Origin: an uncultured Collinsella sp.
GTDB taxonomy: Bacteria > Actinomycetota > Coriobacteriia > Coriobacteriales > Coriobacteriaceae
Direction: 5' to 3'
Length of the DNA stretch: 17,651 bases
NCBI GenBank assembly: GCA_958427895.1
Contig: CAUADW010000031.1
Span: 1 to 17,651, forward strand
The notes beneath the pieces were generated by a model. The model was not told the DNA's origin. It worked only from the letters and a program-made list of their open reading frames with translations, and made no database searches. The position numbers were made by a program, and so were the translations under genes. Below, piece after piece: positions 1 through 9,230 of this stretch; position 1 is the first letter of the stretch, and every line of letters begins with the position of its first letter.

Positions 1-2083
<2,083 letters not shown>

Positions 2084-2353
2084 ATGTTGTTGTTCCTTAT
2101 CTGCACGCGCAATGGGCACGGCATGCGACCGCGCGGGCGTGCTTGGTAGTGCGCTAATACATACAAAAACAGGTGCGCACAGAGAGGACGTTGCTCAGCA
2201 CGCTGGCGATCGCTTTGGCAGCCCTATCACGCGCCGTCCAGACGCAGCAGCTCTAAGCGATGGAGCAGATTCGCCGCGGGTTAGTATACCCGTACTCCGT
2301 ATGCCCCCACGTAAACCACAGATGACGGGGTGGACGAGGTGGGCCCGGCTGAT

Positions 2354-2493
2354 TGTCTCAATCTGTAACATCTACAGGGCAAATCTTCCTCTACGTGTTA
2401 CAGATCGAGACAAACGGTCGACACGGTTCAGAAACGTCTCAATCTGTAACAGTTACCGAGTAAAATCGGCCCTAATTGTTATAGATCAAGACA
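2354..2493. repeat. Hairpin-repeat array A: two 59-bp palindromic units
   Basis: Units lie at 2354-2412 and 2435-2493, separated by 22 bp. Each begins with a TGTCTCAATCTGTAACA-type arm and ends with its inverted counterpart, TGTTACAGATCGAGACA in unit 1 and a diverged TGTTATAGATCAAGACA in unit 2. The 25-bp interiors differ. Unit 2 has an inner CCGA/TCGG stem. The array lies between divergent promoters and belongs to the same family as the arrays at 5932, 11789 and 13225. Confidence 0.93.
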
Positions 2494-2536
2494 GAGGGGG
2501 ATTTCCGTCCAGTCCAAACCAAATCTCTCAGTCTTC

Positions 2537-2564
2537 CTGCAATTTCGAACATGTGGCCTATAAT
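2537..2564 (+). promoter_or_regulatory. Candidate promoter of the FHA gene
   Basis: A perfect TATAAT -10 hexamer sits at 2559-2564, with a weak CTGCAA -35-like hexamer at 2537-2542 and a 16-bp spacer. This would start transcription near 2571, about 100 bases before the FHA start codon. A second TA-rich stretch (TATATA at 2581-2586) lies just downstream. The -35 match is poor, so only the -10 box is persuasive. Confidence 0.45.
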
Positions 2565-2671
2565 GTTGCTTTGGTTACGCTATATATTGCGCAGCCATTT
2601 AATACGTCGCCCACCGGGGGCCATTAATTCCTATCGCCATATTGGCTAGGAAGCAATCAAAGGAGGTATCC

Positions 2672-3634
2672 GTGGCAGCAGAGACGCCTTGCTCGGTCCT
2701 CTATAACGATATTCGCTCGTTCGGCGGTCTTAAACATCTCGAGATCGCCCGAATGCTCATCAATGGAAACTCTTATCTCGGCAGTACCCTGCTCGAGAAA
2801 TGCTCTTCCAACCGCTCGTATCTCACCCGTTACATCGTCCATCGCAAGCCTGACCAGTGCGCGCCCTCCATCTACAGCGACTTTACCGTCACCACGCTCA
2901 ACCTTTCCTCGGCAATCTGCAGCAAGCTCGGCGGCGGCGAGTCCGCCTATCGGGCAATCGCCGAGCACTATCGCGGTCCGGCCGCCAACGAAATGATGTC
3001 GGCTCTCGCCAGCTACAAGCTGGACAGCCGCCTATATGCAAATGCCCTCAATCGCATCGACAACTTTGACGGCAATGCCGTGCGCGAGAAAAGCACGCTT
3101 TACCTTATGCTCTTTGTGGCAACGGGGGCGCTCGCCGATCCCGTTCAGGGCGTGGCCACCGTCGAGCGCTTTTGCGACAGCAAGACGGGCGAGCACTTTG
3201 GCACCACCGAAACTACCGTCGGACGTGGCTTTATGAGCAGCCTGGAGCAGCCGCGCACCGTCGCCCCCAACCTCGGTCTGCTCAGAACCCATGCCGACAA
3301 CTGCGCCGACATGCAAATCCATCCCCTCACACGCGATCCGCGCGGCACCGTGATTGGTTCTTTGCCCAAAACCTCGCCCAGCATCACCGATGTGGGCGCC
3401 GACGCATCGCGCGAGCATCTTCGCATTTGGCTTGAGGGTGAGCACTGGTACGCCCAGGGCCTTGGATCGACCAACGGCACGGTACTCGAATCGGGTGCAG
3501 GCGACGGCGATATTGTGATTGAACCGCCACGCGACCAACGCGAGCCCGGCAAGATCTATCCCCCAGTGGAAATCGAAAACAGCGACAGGCTCCATCTGGG
3601 TCTCTACACGACATTCCTTGTCATTGTGGACTAG
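2672..3634 (+). CDS. FHA-domain (phosphothreonine-binding) protein
   Basis: This is a cytoplasmic protein of 320 residues. The GTG at 2672 is chosen as start because AAAGGAGG ends five bases before it; an upstream in-frame TTG (2642) has no such site. Residues 1 to about 215 form a soluble, mostly helical region that I cannot assign. The C-terminal ~100 residues form an FHA domain, a fold that binds phosphothreonine peptides: GTVIGS (225-230), ASREHL (245-250, the usual S-R-x-H signature) and GLGSTNGT (263-270). The Arg that commonly follows the first Gly in FHA domains (IGR) is Ser here, so ligand affinity or specificity could differ. There is no signal peptide or membrane segment. The next gene on the same strand, 171 bp downstream, is a Ser/Thr kinase, which suggests a kinase/reader pair. 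A hairpin terminator lies between the two genes, so they may be separate transcripts. Confidence 0.9.
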   Translation: MAAETPCSVLYNDIRSFGGLKHLEIARMLINGNSYLGSTLLEKCSSNRSYLTRYIVHRKPDQCAPSIYSDFTVTTLNLSSAICSKLGGGESAYRAIAEHYRGPAANEMMSALASYKLDSRLYANALNRIDNFDGNAVREKSTLYLMLFVATGALADPVQGVATVERFCDSKTGEHFGTTETTVGRGFMSSLEQPRTVAPNLGLLRTHADNCADMQIHPLTRDPRGTVIGSLPKTSPSITDVGADASREHLRIWLEGEHWYAQGLGSTNGTVLESGAGDGDIVIEPPRDQREPGKIYPPVEIENSDRLHLGLYTTFLVIVD

Positions 3635-3635
3635 C

Positions 3636-3680
3636 ACGGACGGCGATCGAAAGACGGTCGCCGTCCGTCTTTCGTCTTCT
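3636..3680 (+). terminator. Rho-independent-like terminator after the FHA gene
   Basis: A 14-bp stem with one G-U pair (left arm 3636-3649, right arm 3655-3668) closes a five-base AAAGA loop. A T-rich tract, CTTTCGTCTTCT, follows. The stem starts two bases after the FHA stop codon. The uridine run is interrupted, so termination may be partial. Confidence 0.75.
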
Positions 3681-3712
3681 ACCTTCTGCGTCGTAAACGA
3701 CAATGCTCAGCG

Positions 3713-3773
3713 GTATACGTGGGCAGTGCGGCTATCATGGTACTTTACCGATATCCGCACTGCTCACGTATAC
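3713..3773. repeat. 61-bp near-perfect hairpin/inverted repeat upstream of the kinase gene
   Basis: The left arm GTATACGTGGGCAGTGCGG (3713-3731) is the reverse complement of 3755-3773 except at one position, which would be a G-U pair in RNA. The 23-base interior folds further: TATC/GATA, then GGTA (3739-3742) and TACC (3746-3749) around a three-base loop. The right arm contains the 12-bp perfect palindrome CACGTATACGTG (3765-3776). A TATCAT hexamer at 3733-3738 could be a -10 box inside the element. The element ends 32 bases before the kinase start codon and has no T-tract, so a simple terminator is unlikely. It could be an operator pair, a leader structure or a small mobile palindrome. Confidence 0.85.
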
Positions 3774-3805
3774 GTGCGGCAACCCATGCCAGACAAAGGA
3801 ACGCC

Positions 3806-5890
3806 ATGGATACTACCGATAGCGCCTATGGCGACAAACTCATCCGTCTCGACACGTTTGACACCGCCGTGGCGGTCGACCCCAGCGCCGAGGATGACGC
3901 CAAGCGCCGGTTTATGACGCTTATTCTCCAGACGGCCCACCGCAACAACGGCAACATCGGGCACGTGCTGCGCGCGACCAACACGAGCGGCGAGGTCTTT
4001 GCCGTCAAGCTACTCAAGGACAACGCCATCCTTTCCGGCCAAGCCCCCGACCGCTCCGCCGAGCAATCGGCAGCGCACCTGGCCAACACCGCCGCGCTGT
4101 TCGAGGAGTACCGTCATCTGTGTACCGTCTCGCACCTGCGCGGATTTCCGCGCGTCTATGGCTACGGATCGCGCGAGGATGACCCTCTCATCCTCATGGA
4201 GTGGGTCGAGGGCACCTCGCTCAAGCAGGCGCTGCCCCTGCTTCCGCACGACGCCTCGGGCGGGCTGACCACCCAGATGGTCGCCGCCGTCGGAAACGCC
4301 GTGCTTCGTGCGCTCTTGATGACCCAAGGCCTCGTGAATCCGGTCATCCATCGCGACCTGTCGCCTGCCAATATCATGTTCCGCACCACCAGCCGAACGC
4401 TCGAGCAGCAGATTGCCGATTGTTCCTTTGACCCCTGCCTCATCGACATGGGCTCCGCGACCATGGCTCTCGGCGACGACACGATCACCCGACGCGCCGA
4501 CATCTGGCGCTTTGCCACGCCCGCATACGCCGCGCCCGAGATGCTCACGCAGGATATCGAAGGCATCGCGGCCCTTCGCCGTTCGCCGGCAATCGATGTC
4601 TATGCGCTTTCGAGCATTCTGTACCAGCTCTACAGCGGTCGCAAACCGTTTGACTTTGAGTCGACGGACGCCGCTGCAACCGGCTCGTTCTATCTCGTAA
4701 AGACCAAGACCAAGCCGGCACCGCTCGAGCCGCGCTGCGAGGGCGATGAAGCGCTCGTCCAAATCATCATGAAGGGTCTCTCAGTCGAGCAGTGTGATCG
4801 TCCCACCGAGCAGCAGATGCTCGAGGTGCTCTCGACATACCTCACCGATGCCGAATCCGAGGGCCGCGAGGGCGCGGGCAGTGATGCCGCAATCGACATC
4901 GACTCCGGTACGCACCTTAAGGTCGACGTCGCCGGCGAGCGCGCGCGAGAGATCCTGGAACAGGCCCGGCACGATGCCATGACCCGTCGCCGGTTTATTA
5001 TCGGTGGCGTCGTTGCAGCCGTTGCGGGGCTCAGCGTCATTGGGGCGGCAACCCATGGCTTTGGCATCCCCGACTACCTGGATGGCATCCGCGGTTCGCT
5101 TGACGACTACACCTGGGATCAGCTGCAGGAGATTTCGCTCAAGATTAAGGCCGCCGAGACCCGTAGCGAGGCACGCGAGATTGCCAAGCGCTATCACCTG
5201 CTCGATGCCGATGGGCATATCCCCTATCCGTGTACCAAACGTGTCACGCTCACCAACGGGCTGCAGGTTGGCGCGCAGCTTGTGGGCATCCGCCACGATG
5301 AGCTTCTGGACGGGACGGGCAAGGCCGGATTGACGTTTATGTTCGATGCGGGTATTGCCGAGCGCAACGCTGCGGCTGAACCGCCGAGCGCCGGCTGGGC
5401 AGATTGCGAGCTGCGGGAATGGCTCAACGGCGACGGCCTTAAGCTGCTGCCCAACGAGTTGCGCGCACTCATCAAATCTGTCAAAAAGATCTCGAATAAC
5501 GCTGGCGCCGCCAACAGTGCATCGTGTCTGAGCGAGTTGCCCGCAACCCTTTGGCTGCCCGCCATGGTCGAGTTGTGCGGTACGCAACCGCCCGAGTCAT
5601 TTGCCAAGGACTATCACTACCTGGCAGACATCTACAACGGCGAGGGCAAGGGGTACCAACTCTTCCGCGAGCTCAAGGTGAGCCCGTATTCCACGAACGA
5701 GACGATGGTCCGCCAGTGGAAGGGCAAGGACACCTGCTGGTGGGAGCGCACGGTGAGCCCCGACTCATCGGAGACCGAAGGCACGCTCTACATAAACCGT
5801 GTGGGCCACGACGGCGACGTCTTTACGTACGCAACGCCTGCGGACAACCCCAAGAAGCGGACCTGCGTGATCCCCGGGTTCTGTATTTAG
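3806..5890 (+). CDS. Transmembrane serine/threonine protein kinase with C-terminal DUF6273-like domain
   Basis: This is a predicted membrane kinase of 694 residues. The ATG at 3806 is preferred because AAAGGA ends five bases before it; the upstream in-frame start lies inside the 61-bp palindrome. The cytoplasmic Hanks-type kinase domain (about 45-345) has the ATP-anchoring lysine in VFAVKLL (K68), a candidate alpha-C glutamate near E100/E101, HRDLSPAN (182-189), a metal-binding DMG in place of DFG (214-216) and APE (243-245). The glycine loop is poor (NGNIGHV). One hydrophobic segment (about 398-416) follows, introduced by TRRRF, a twin-arginine-like motif. The outer part (about 480-694) resembles DUF6273: a W-x-x-CELREWLN stretch (531-541), LWLPAMVEL (582-590) and paired tryptophans (645-646). 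The substrate is unknown. The FHA protein upstream is the obvious phospho-reader candidate. Kinase assignment is very secure; the outer-domain name is from pattern memory. Confidence 0.92.
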   Translation: MDTTDSAYGDKLIRLDTFDTAVAVDPSAEDDAKRRFMTLILQTAHRNNGNIGHVLRATNTSGEVFAVKLLKDNAILSGQAPDRSAEQSAAHLANTAALFEEYRHLCTVSHLRGFPRVYGYGSREDDPLILMEWVEGTSLKQALPLLPHDASGGLTTQMVAAVGNAVLRALLMTQGLVNPVIHRDLSPANIMFRTTSRTLEQQIADCSFDPCLIDMGSATMALGDDTITRRADIWRFATPAYAAPEMLTQDIEGIAALRRSPAIDVYALSSILYQLYSGRKPFDFESTDAAATGSFYLVKTKTKPAPLEPRCEGDEALVQIIMKGLSVEQCDRPTEQQMLEVLSTYLTDAESEGREGAGSDAAIDIDSGTHLKVDVAGERAREILEQARHDAMTRRRFIIGGVVAAVAGLSVIGAATHGFGIPDYLDGIRGSLDDYTWDQLQEISLKIKAAETRSEAREIAKRYHLLDADGHIPYPCTKRVTLTNGLQVGAQLVGIRHDELLDGTGKAGLTFMFDAGIAERNAAAEPPSAGWADCELREWLNGDGLKLLPNELRALIKSVKKISNNAGAANSASCLSELPATLWLPAMVELCGTQPPESFAKDYHYLADIYNGEGKGYQLFRELKVSPYSTNETMVRQWKGKDTCWWERTVSPDSSETEGTLYINRVGHDGDVFTYATPADNPKKRTCVIPGFCI

Positions 5891-5931
5891 GCGGCGGGCG
5901 TCTTGCCGTGACGGGACCCCTCCCCGGCAAT

Positions 5932-6279
5932 TGTCTCGATCTGTAACACTAGCTCGGCAGATACAGGTCTAGATGTTACAGAACGAGACATTTGAGTTGA
6001 CCGCAGACGCTCTGTCTCGATCTGTAACAGTTAGAGGTCATATTTGCTGCTAGATGTTACAGATTGAGACATTGAGTTTCCTGCCAACTGTTTGTCTTAA
6101 TCTGTAACAAATACTCGGTAAAACGGGGTCTAGTTGTTACAAATCGAGACGTTTGGACTGCCACTCAACAGTTCGTCTAAATCTGTAACAACTATGGTTC
6201 AAAAACCGGTCCAGATGTTACAGATTGAGATGATTGGTTGGGACGGTTCATCGGCCAACCAACCACCCTCATCTGTAAC
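5932..6279. repeat. Hairpin-repeat array B: four 59-bp units plus a half unit
   Basis: Full units lie at 5932-5990, 6013-6071, 6093-6151 and 6174-6232, with spacers of 22, 21 and 22 bp. A lone ATCTGTAAC half-site at 6271-6279 marks a truncated fifth unit, about 31 bp after the fourth. Arms follow the TGTCTCGATCTGTAACA / TGTTACAGATNGAGACA pattern with a few substitutions. Unit 4 has a clear inner GGTT/AACC stem. The array occupies most of the 493-bp gap between the kinase stop and copA, ending just before the cop promoter. Confidence 0.95.
6234..6262. repeat. Small hairpin between array B and the cop promoter
   Basis: TTGGTTGG at 6234-6241 is the reverse complement of CCAACCAA at 6255-6262, with a 13-base loop. 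It replaces the ordinary spacer between the fourth unit and the truncated fifth unit of array B. It has no T-tract. Its role is unknown. Confidence 0.55.
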
Positions 6280-6305
6280 GAAATGTCATACATTTCTTTC
6301 TGTAC

Positions 6306-6336
6306 TGGACACCCCCAGGGGGTATGGGTGTATAGT
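6306..6336 (+). promoter_or_regulatory. Candidate copper-responsive promoter/operator of the cop operon
   Basis: TGGACA (6306-6311) and TATAGT (6331-6336) form -35 and -10 candidates with a 19-bp spacer. Between them lies the perfect dyad ACCCCCAGGGGGT (6311-6323), followed by a GTAT extension. G/C-rich dyads of this kind are typical CsoR operators, and csoR is the third gene of this operon, so Cu(I)-relieved repression is the natural reading. A 19-bp spacer is also typical of MerR/CueR-activated promoters, but no merR-type gene is in the window. Predicted transcription starts near 6343, about 40 bases before copA. Confidence 0.65.
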
Positions 6337-6383
6337 ATCAGCAGGTTAACAATTCCAACACCAAATTACAGAAAGGAGAAGCC

Positions 6384-8726
6384 ATGGCTCAAGATAAGTT
6401 TGACGTGGGCGGCATGACATGTGCCGCCTGCCAGGCGCACGTGGACCGTGCCGTGAGCAAGCTCGACGGCGTCCAAAGCGTCGCGGTCAACCTGCTCGCC
6501 GGTTCCATGATGGTCGACTACGACCCCGCGCGGGTCTCCCCCGACGATATCTGTACCGCCGTCGACCGCGCGGGCTACTCGGCCTCACCCGTCGAAGCGG
6601 GCGCCGGTACCGCCGGCTCAAGCGGCAGTACGCAAGCCAGGTCCGGCGCCGCCCATATGGAGTCGCCCACCAAAAAGCTGGAGGCCGCCGCCTCTGCCAT
6701 GCGCACCCGCCTCATCGTCTCGATCGTATTCCTCGTCCCACTGTTCTACATAGGCATGGGGCACATGCTCGGCTGGCCGCTGCCCGGCATCTTCACCGAC
6801 CACACCCACAGCATGACGCTCGCGCTCACCGAGCTCGTCCTGCTCATTCCCATCGTCTACGTCAACGACGCGTACTTTATCAACGGGTTTAAATCACTCG
6901 CACACGGCGCGCCTACCATGGACGCCCTTATTGCCGTGGGCGCCACCGCCTCCATCGCCTGGTCGCTCTACGCCATGTTCATCATGGCCGACCAGCTAGC
7001 CGCGGGTCAGGTCCACGAGGCCATGATGACGGGCATGGACAATCTCTATTTTGAGAGCGCCGGCACGATCCTGTCGCTCGTCACCGTAGGCAAATACCTC
7101 GAGACGCGCAGCAAGTCCAAAACCGGCGGCGCCATCGAGGCGCTGATCGACCTGGCGCCCAAGACTGCGGCCGTCGTGGCAGAGGACGGCACCGAGACCA
7201 CCGTCGACGTCGACAGCATCCTTCCCGGCCAGGTCTTGCGCGTGCGCCCCGGCGAGTCCATCCCCGTCGATGGCGTGGTGCTCGAGGGCAGCTCGGCCGT
7301 GGACGAGAGCGCGCTCACCGGCGAGTCCATCCCCGTGGAAAAGACCGCCGGCGACACCGTCAACGCCGCCACCGTCAACCGCACCGGTTCGTTTACCTTC
7401 CGCGCCACGCGTGTGGGCGCCGAGACATCGCTCGCCAAGATTATCCAGCTCGTCGAGGACGCCAACGCCACCAAGGCGCCCATCGCCCGCATGGCCGACA
7501 AGGTCGCCGGCGTATTCGTGCCCGTGGTGTTCGCGATCTCGGCCGTGACCTTTGTGGTGTGGATGGCACTGACCGGCAGCGTGAACGAGGCACTCACTTC
7601 TGCCGTGGCCGTGCTGGTGATCAGCTGTCCGTGCGCGCTCGGCCTGGCCACGCCCGTCGCCATTATGGTAGGCACCGGTAAGGGCGCCGAGATGGGCATT
7701 CTGTTCAAGAGCGCCGAGGCGCTGGAGAGCCTGCGCAGCGTGGGCACCGTGGTGCTCGATAAGACGGGCACGGTCACCCGCGGCAAGCCTGCCGTGACCG
7801 ATATCGTGGTGGCCACGCGCGCCGACGGCTCGCCCGCCATGAGCGAAAAGGCGCTGCTCAAGCTGGCCGCCGCGCTGGAGCGCTCGAGCGAGCACCCGCT
7901 GGCCGAGGCGATTATGGCCGAGTGCGAGACACGCGGGATCGTCGCGCGCATGGTCGAGGACTTTGCCGCCGTGCCCGGACGAGGCGTTACGGCGCGCGAA
8001 GGGCAAAACGCCATTGCCGCTGGTAACGTGCGCCTGATGAACGAGTTGGGCGTTACCGTGCCCGCGGGCCTTGCCGAGCAATTTGCCGCCGAAGGCAAGA
8101 CGCCTCTGTTCTTTGCCAAGAACGGCGAGCTTGCCGGCACCGTCACCGTGGCTGACGAGGTCAAGGAGACGAGCGCCGGGGCCATCGCCGCACTGCGCTC
8201 GCTTGGCGTCGACGTGCGCATGCTCACCGGCGACAACCGCGTGACGGCCGAGGCCATCGCCCGCCGCGTGGGGCTGAGCAGCGAACAGGTCATCGCCGAC
8301 GTCCTCCCCGCCGACAAGGAACGCCACGTGCGCGAGCTGCAGGATGCGGGCGGCAAGGTCGCCATGGTGGGCGACGGCATCAACGACTCCCCCGCCCTGG
8401 CGCGCGCCGACGTGGGCCTTGCCATCGGCACCGGCGCCGACATCGCCAAGGAGGGCGCCGACGTGGTACTCATGCGCAGCGACCTCATGGACGTCGCCCG
8501 CGCCATCGAGCTGTCGCGCGCCACGATCCGCAACATCAAGCAGGACCTGTTCTGGGCGCTGTTCTACAACGGCATCGGCATTCCGCTGGCGGCGGGCGTG
8601 TTCTTCCCCCTCACCGGTTGGCAACTCTCGCCGATGTTTGGCGCCGCGGCCATGAGCCTGTCGAGTGTCTGCGTCGTAAGCAATGCTCTGCGCCTGCGAA
8701 CCTTTAAGCCTAAAGTGGCAAAATAG
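6384..8726 (+). CDS. copA: Copper-exporting P1B-type ATPase CopA
   Basis: This inner-membrane pump of 780 residues exports Cu(I) at the cost of ATP. The start ATG follows AAAGGAG by five bases. An N-terminal heavy-metal-associated domain carries GMTCAAC (C13, C16), followed by a Ser/Gly/Ala-rich linker. A paired set of transmembrane helices begins near residue 108. The actuator loop has TGES (312-315), the ion-channel motif is CPC (415-417), the phosphorylation site is DKTG (D459), the nucleotide-binding HP motif is H504-P505, and the hinge is GDGIND (663-668). This full set is diagnostic of P1B-1 copper ATPases, with one N-terminal metal-binding domain. It is the first gene of a copA, chaperone, csoR operon behind a CsoR-like operator. 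Very long antisense ORFs over this gene are G+C artefacts. Confidence 0.97.
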   Translation: MAQDKFDVGGMTCAACQAHVDRAVSKLDGVQSVAVNLLAGSMMVDYDPARVSPDDICTAVDRAGYSASPVEAGAGTAGSSGSTQARSGAAHMESPTKKLEAAASAMRTRLIVSIVFLVPLFYIGMGHMLGWPLPGIFTDHTHSMTLALTELVLLIPIVYVNDAYFINGFKSLAHGAPTMDALIAVGATASIAWSLYAMFIMADQLAAGQVHEAMMTGMDNLYFESAGTILSLVTVGKYLETRSKSKTGGAIEALIDLAPKTAAVVAEDGTETTVDVDSILPGQVLRVRPGESIPVDGVVLEGSSAVDESALTGESIPVEKTAGDTVNAATVNRTGSFTFRATRVGAETSLAKIIQLVEDANATKAPIARMADKVAGVFVPVVFAISAVTFVVWMALTGSVNEALTSAVAVLVISCPCALGLATPVAIMVGTGKGAEMGILFKSAEALESLRSVGTVVLDKTGTVTRGKPAVTDIVVATRADGSPAMSEKALLKLAAALERSSEHPLAEAIMAECETRGIVARMVEDFAAVPGRGVTAREGQNAIAAGNVRLMNELGVTVPAGLAEQFAAEGKTPLFFAKNGELAGTVTVADEVKETSAGAIAALRSLGVDVRMLTGDNRVTAEAIARRVGLSSEQVIADVLPADKERHVRELQDAGGKVAMVGDGINDSPALARADVGLAIGTGADIAKEGADVVLMRSDLMDVARAIELSRATIRNIKQDLFWALFYNGIGIPLAAGVFFPLTGWQLSPMFGAAAMSLSSVCVVSNALRLRTFKPKVAK

Positions 8727-8758
8727 GCTCACCATTACGTCCATTTAGAACGGGTTTT

Positions 8759-8844
8759 CCAGGTGCCCGAGATCGACCTGAAAGAGGAGCGACGCGTACT
8801 TTGGTACGCGAGCGACGGCTTGAAGGTCAAGGTCGGGTGCCTGG
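8759..8844 (+). repeat. 86-bp imperfect hairpin in the copA-chaperone intergenic leader
   Basis: The outer arms CCAGGTGCCCGA (8759-8770) and 8833-8844 pair over 12 bp with two G-U pairs. After an internal loop, GACCT (8775-8779) pairs with AGGTC. The tip is a clean 7-bp hairpin, CGCGTAC (8793-8799) and GTACGCG (8804-8810), around TTTG. The structure fills the gap between the copA stop (8726) and the chaperone ribosome binding site (about 8862). It has no T-tract. It could stabilise or process the downstream mRNA, or be a fixed mobile palindrome. Confidence 0.65.
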
Positions 8845-8873
8845 GAAAGCCGACACAACAGAGAGGAATACCC

Positions 8874-9095
8874 ATGCGTTACACAATCAAGACTACCGGC
8901 CTCATGTGCGGCCACTGCGACGCCACCGTCGAGACGGCGTTGCTCAACATAGCCGGCGTGACCGACGCCGACGCCGATCATGAGACTCAGACCGTACAGG
9001 TGGAGTGCGCCGACACCGTGACCGCTGAGCAGCTCGCTGCCGCCGTCGAGGACGCCGGCGAGAAGTTCCACGCCCTATCCGTGACCGCCGCGTAG
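8874..9095 (+). CDS. copZ: CopZ-like heavy-metal-associated (copper chaperone) protein
   Basis: This small cytoplasmic protein of 73 residues consists of one ferredoxin-like HMA domain. The start ATG at 8874 follows AGAGGA by six bases; an upstream in-frame GTG (8763) lies in the hairpin leader with no ribosome site. Metal ligands are C12 and C15 in GLMCGHC. The family usually has Met then Thr/His before the first Cys (GMxC), while here the order is Leu then Met, a mild variant. The expected role is to bind Cu(I) and hand it to CopA or CsoR. It lies 147 bp after copA and 135 bp before csoR on the same strand. Other metals cannot be excluded from sequence, but the neighbours argue for copper. 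Confidence 0.88.
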   Translation: MRYTIKTTGLMCGHCDATVETALLNIAGVTDADADHETQTVQVECADTVTAEQLAAAVEDAGEKFHALSVTAA

Positions 9096-9121
9096 CAGAC
9101 GCCGCCTACTGAATCCTCAGA

Positions 9122-9188
9122 AGTTGCGGTGAAATACGGACTGTTGTGCCGCCCTAGGCCTTTAAACGGTCCGTATTTCACCGCAACT
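9122..9188. repeat. 67-bp inverted repeat (20-bp perfect, 24-bp extended arms) before csoR
   Basis: AGTTGCGGTGAAATACGGAC (9122-9141) is perfectly complementary to 9169-9188. Pairing continues inward four more bases with one G-T pair, leaving an 18-base loop that contains CCTAGG. It lies between the chaperone stop (9095) and the csoR start (9231). It lacks a T-tract, and no flanking target duplication is obvious. Candidate roles are mRNA processing or attenuation between copZ and csoR, or a dispersed palindromic element. Confidence 0.9.
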
Positions 9189-9230
9189 GACGGGGATATC
9201 CGAAAGATCGACCAGAAACGAGGACCCGCC

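Larger units (their letters stand above)
2084..2671. other. Divergent intergenic region between the helicase and FHA genes
   Basis: This 588-bp stretch has no convincing gene. It contains hairpin array A (2354-2493), a likely promoter for the FHA gene (2537-2564), and the helicase leader. On the minus strand a TATACT hexamer at 2288-2283 could be a -10 box for the helicase, which would give a leader of roughly 190 bases, but I see no good -35 box in front of it. Nothing recognisable was seen in 2100-2280. ORFs that cross the region are G+C-driven or repeat-derived. Confidence 0.5.

Noticed and set aside
2084..2350. Riboswitch or thermosensor in the helicase leader
   Set aside because: The leader may be long, but I could not identify a known aptamer or a convincing conserved structure.
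3719..3805. Upstream start for the kinase gene
   Set aside because: It would begin inside the 61-bp palindrome with no ribosome site. ATG 3806 has AAAGGA at correct spacing.
5932..6279. CRISPR array
   Set aside because: Units are 59 bp, imperfect and internally variable, while the 21-22-bp spacers are sometimes homologous between arrays. There are no cas genes in the window.
6134..6349. 71-codon plus-strand ORF before copA
   Set aside because: Its codons come from hairpin units and the cop promoter. There is no ribosome site.
6996..8744. Long minus-strand ORFs (582 and 497 codons) antisense to copA
   Set aside because: They are composition shadows of a G+C-rich gene, His/Ala/Gly-rich, without ribosome sites or domains. 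The plus strand encodes a complete CopA.
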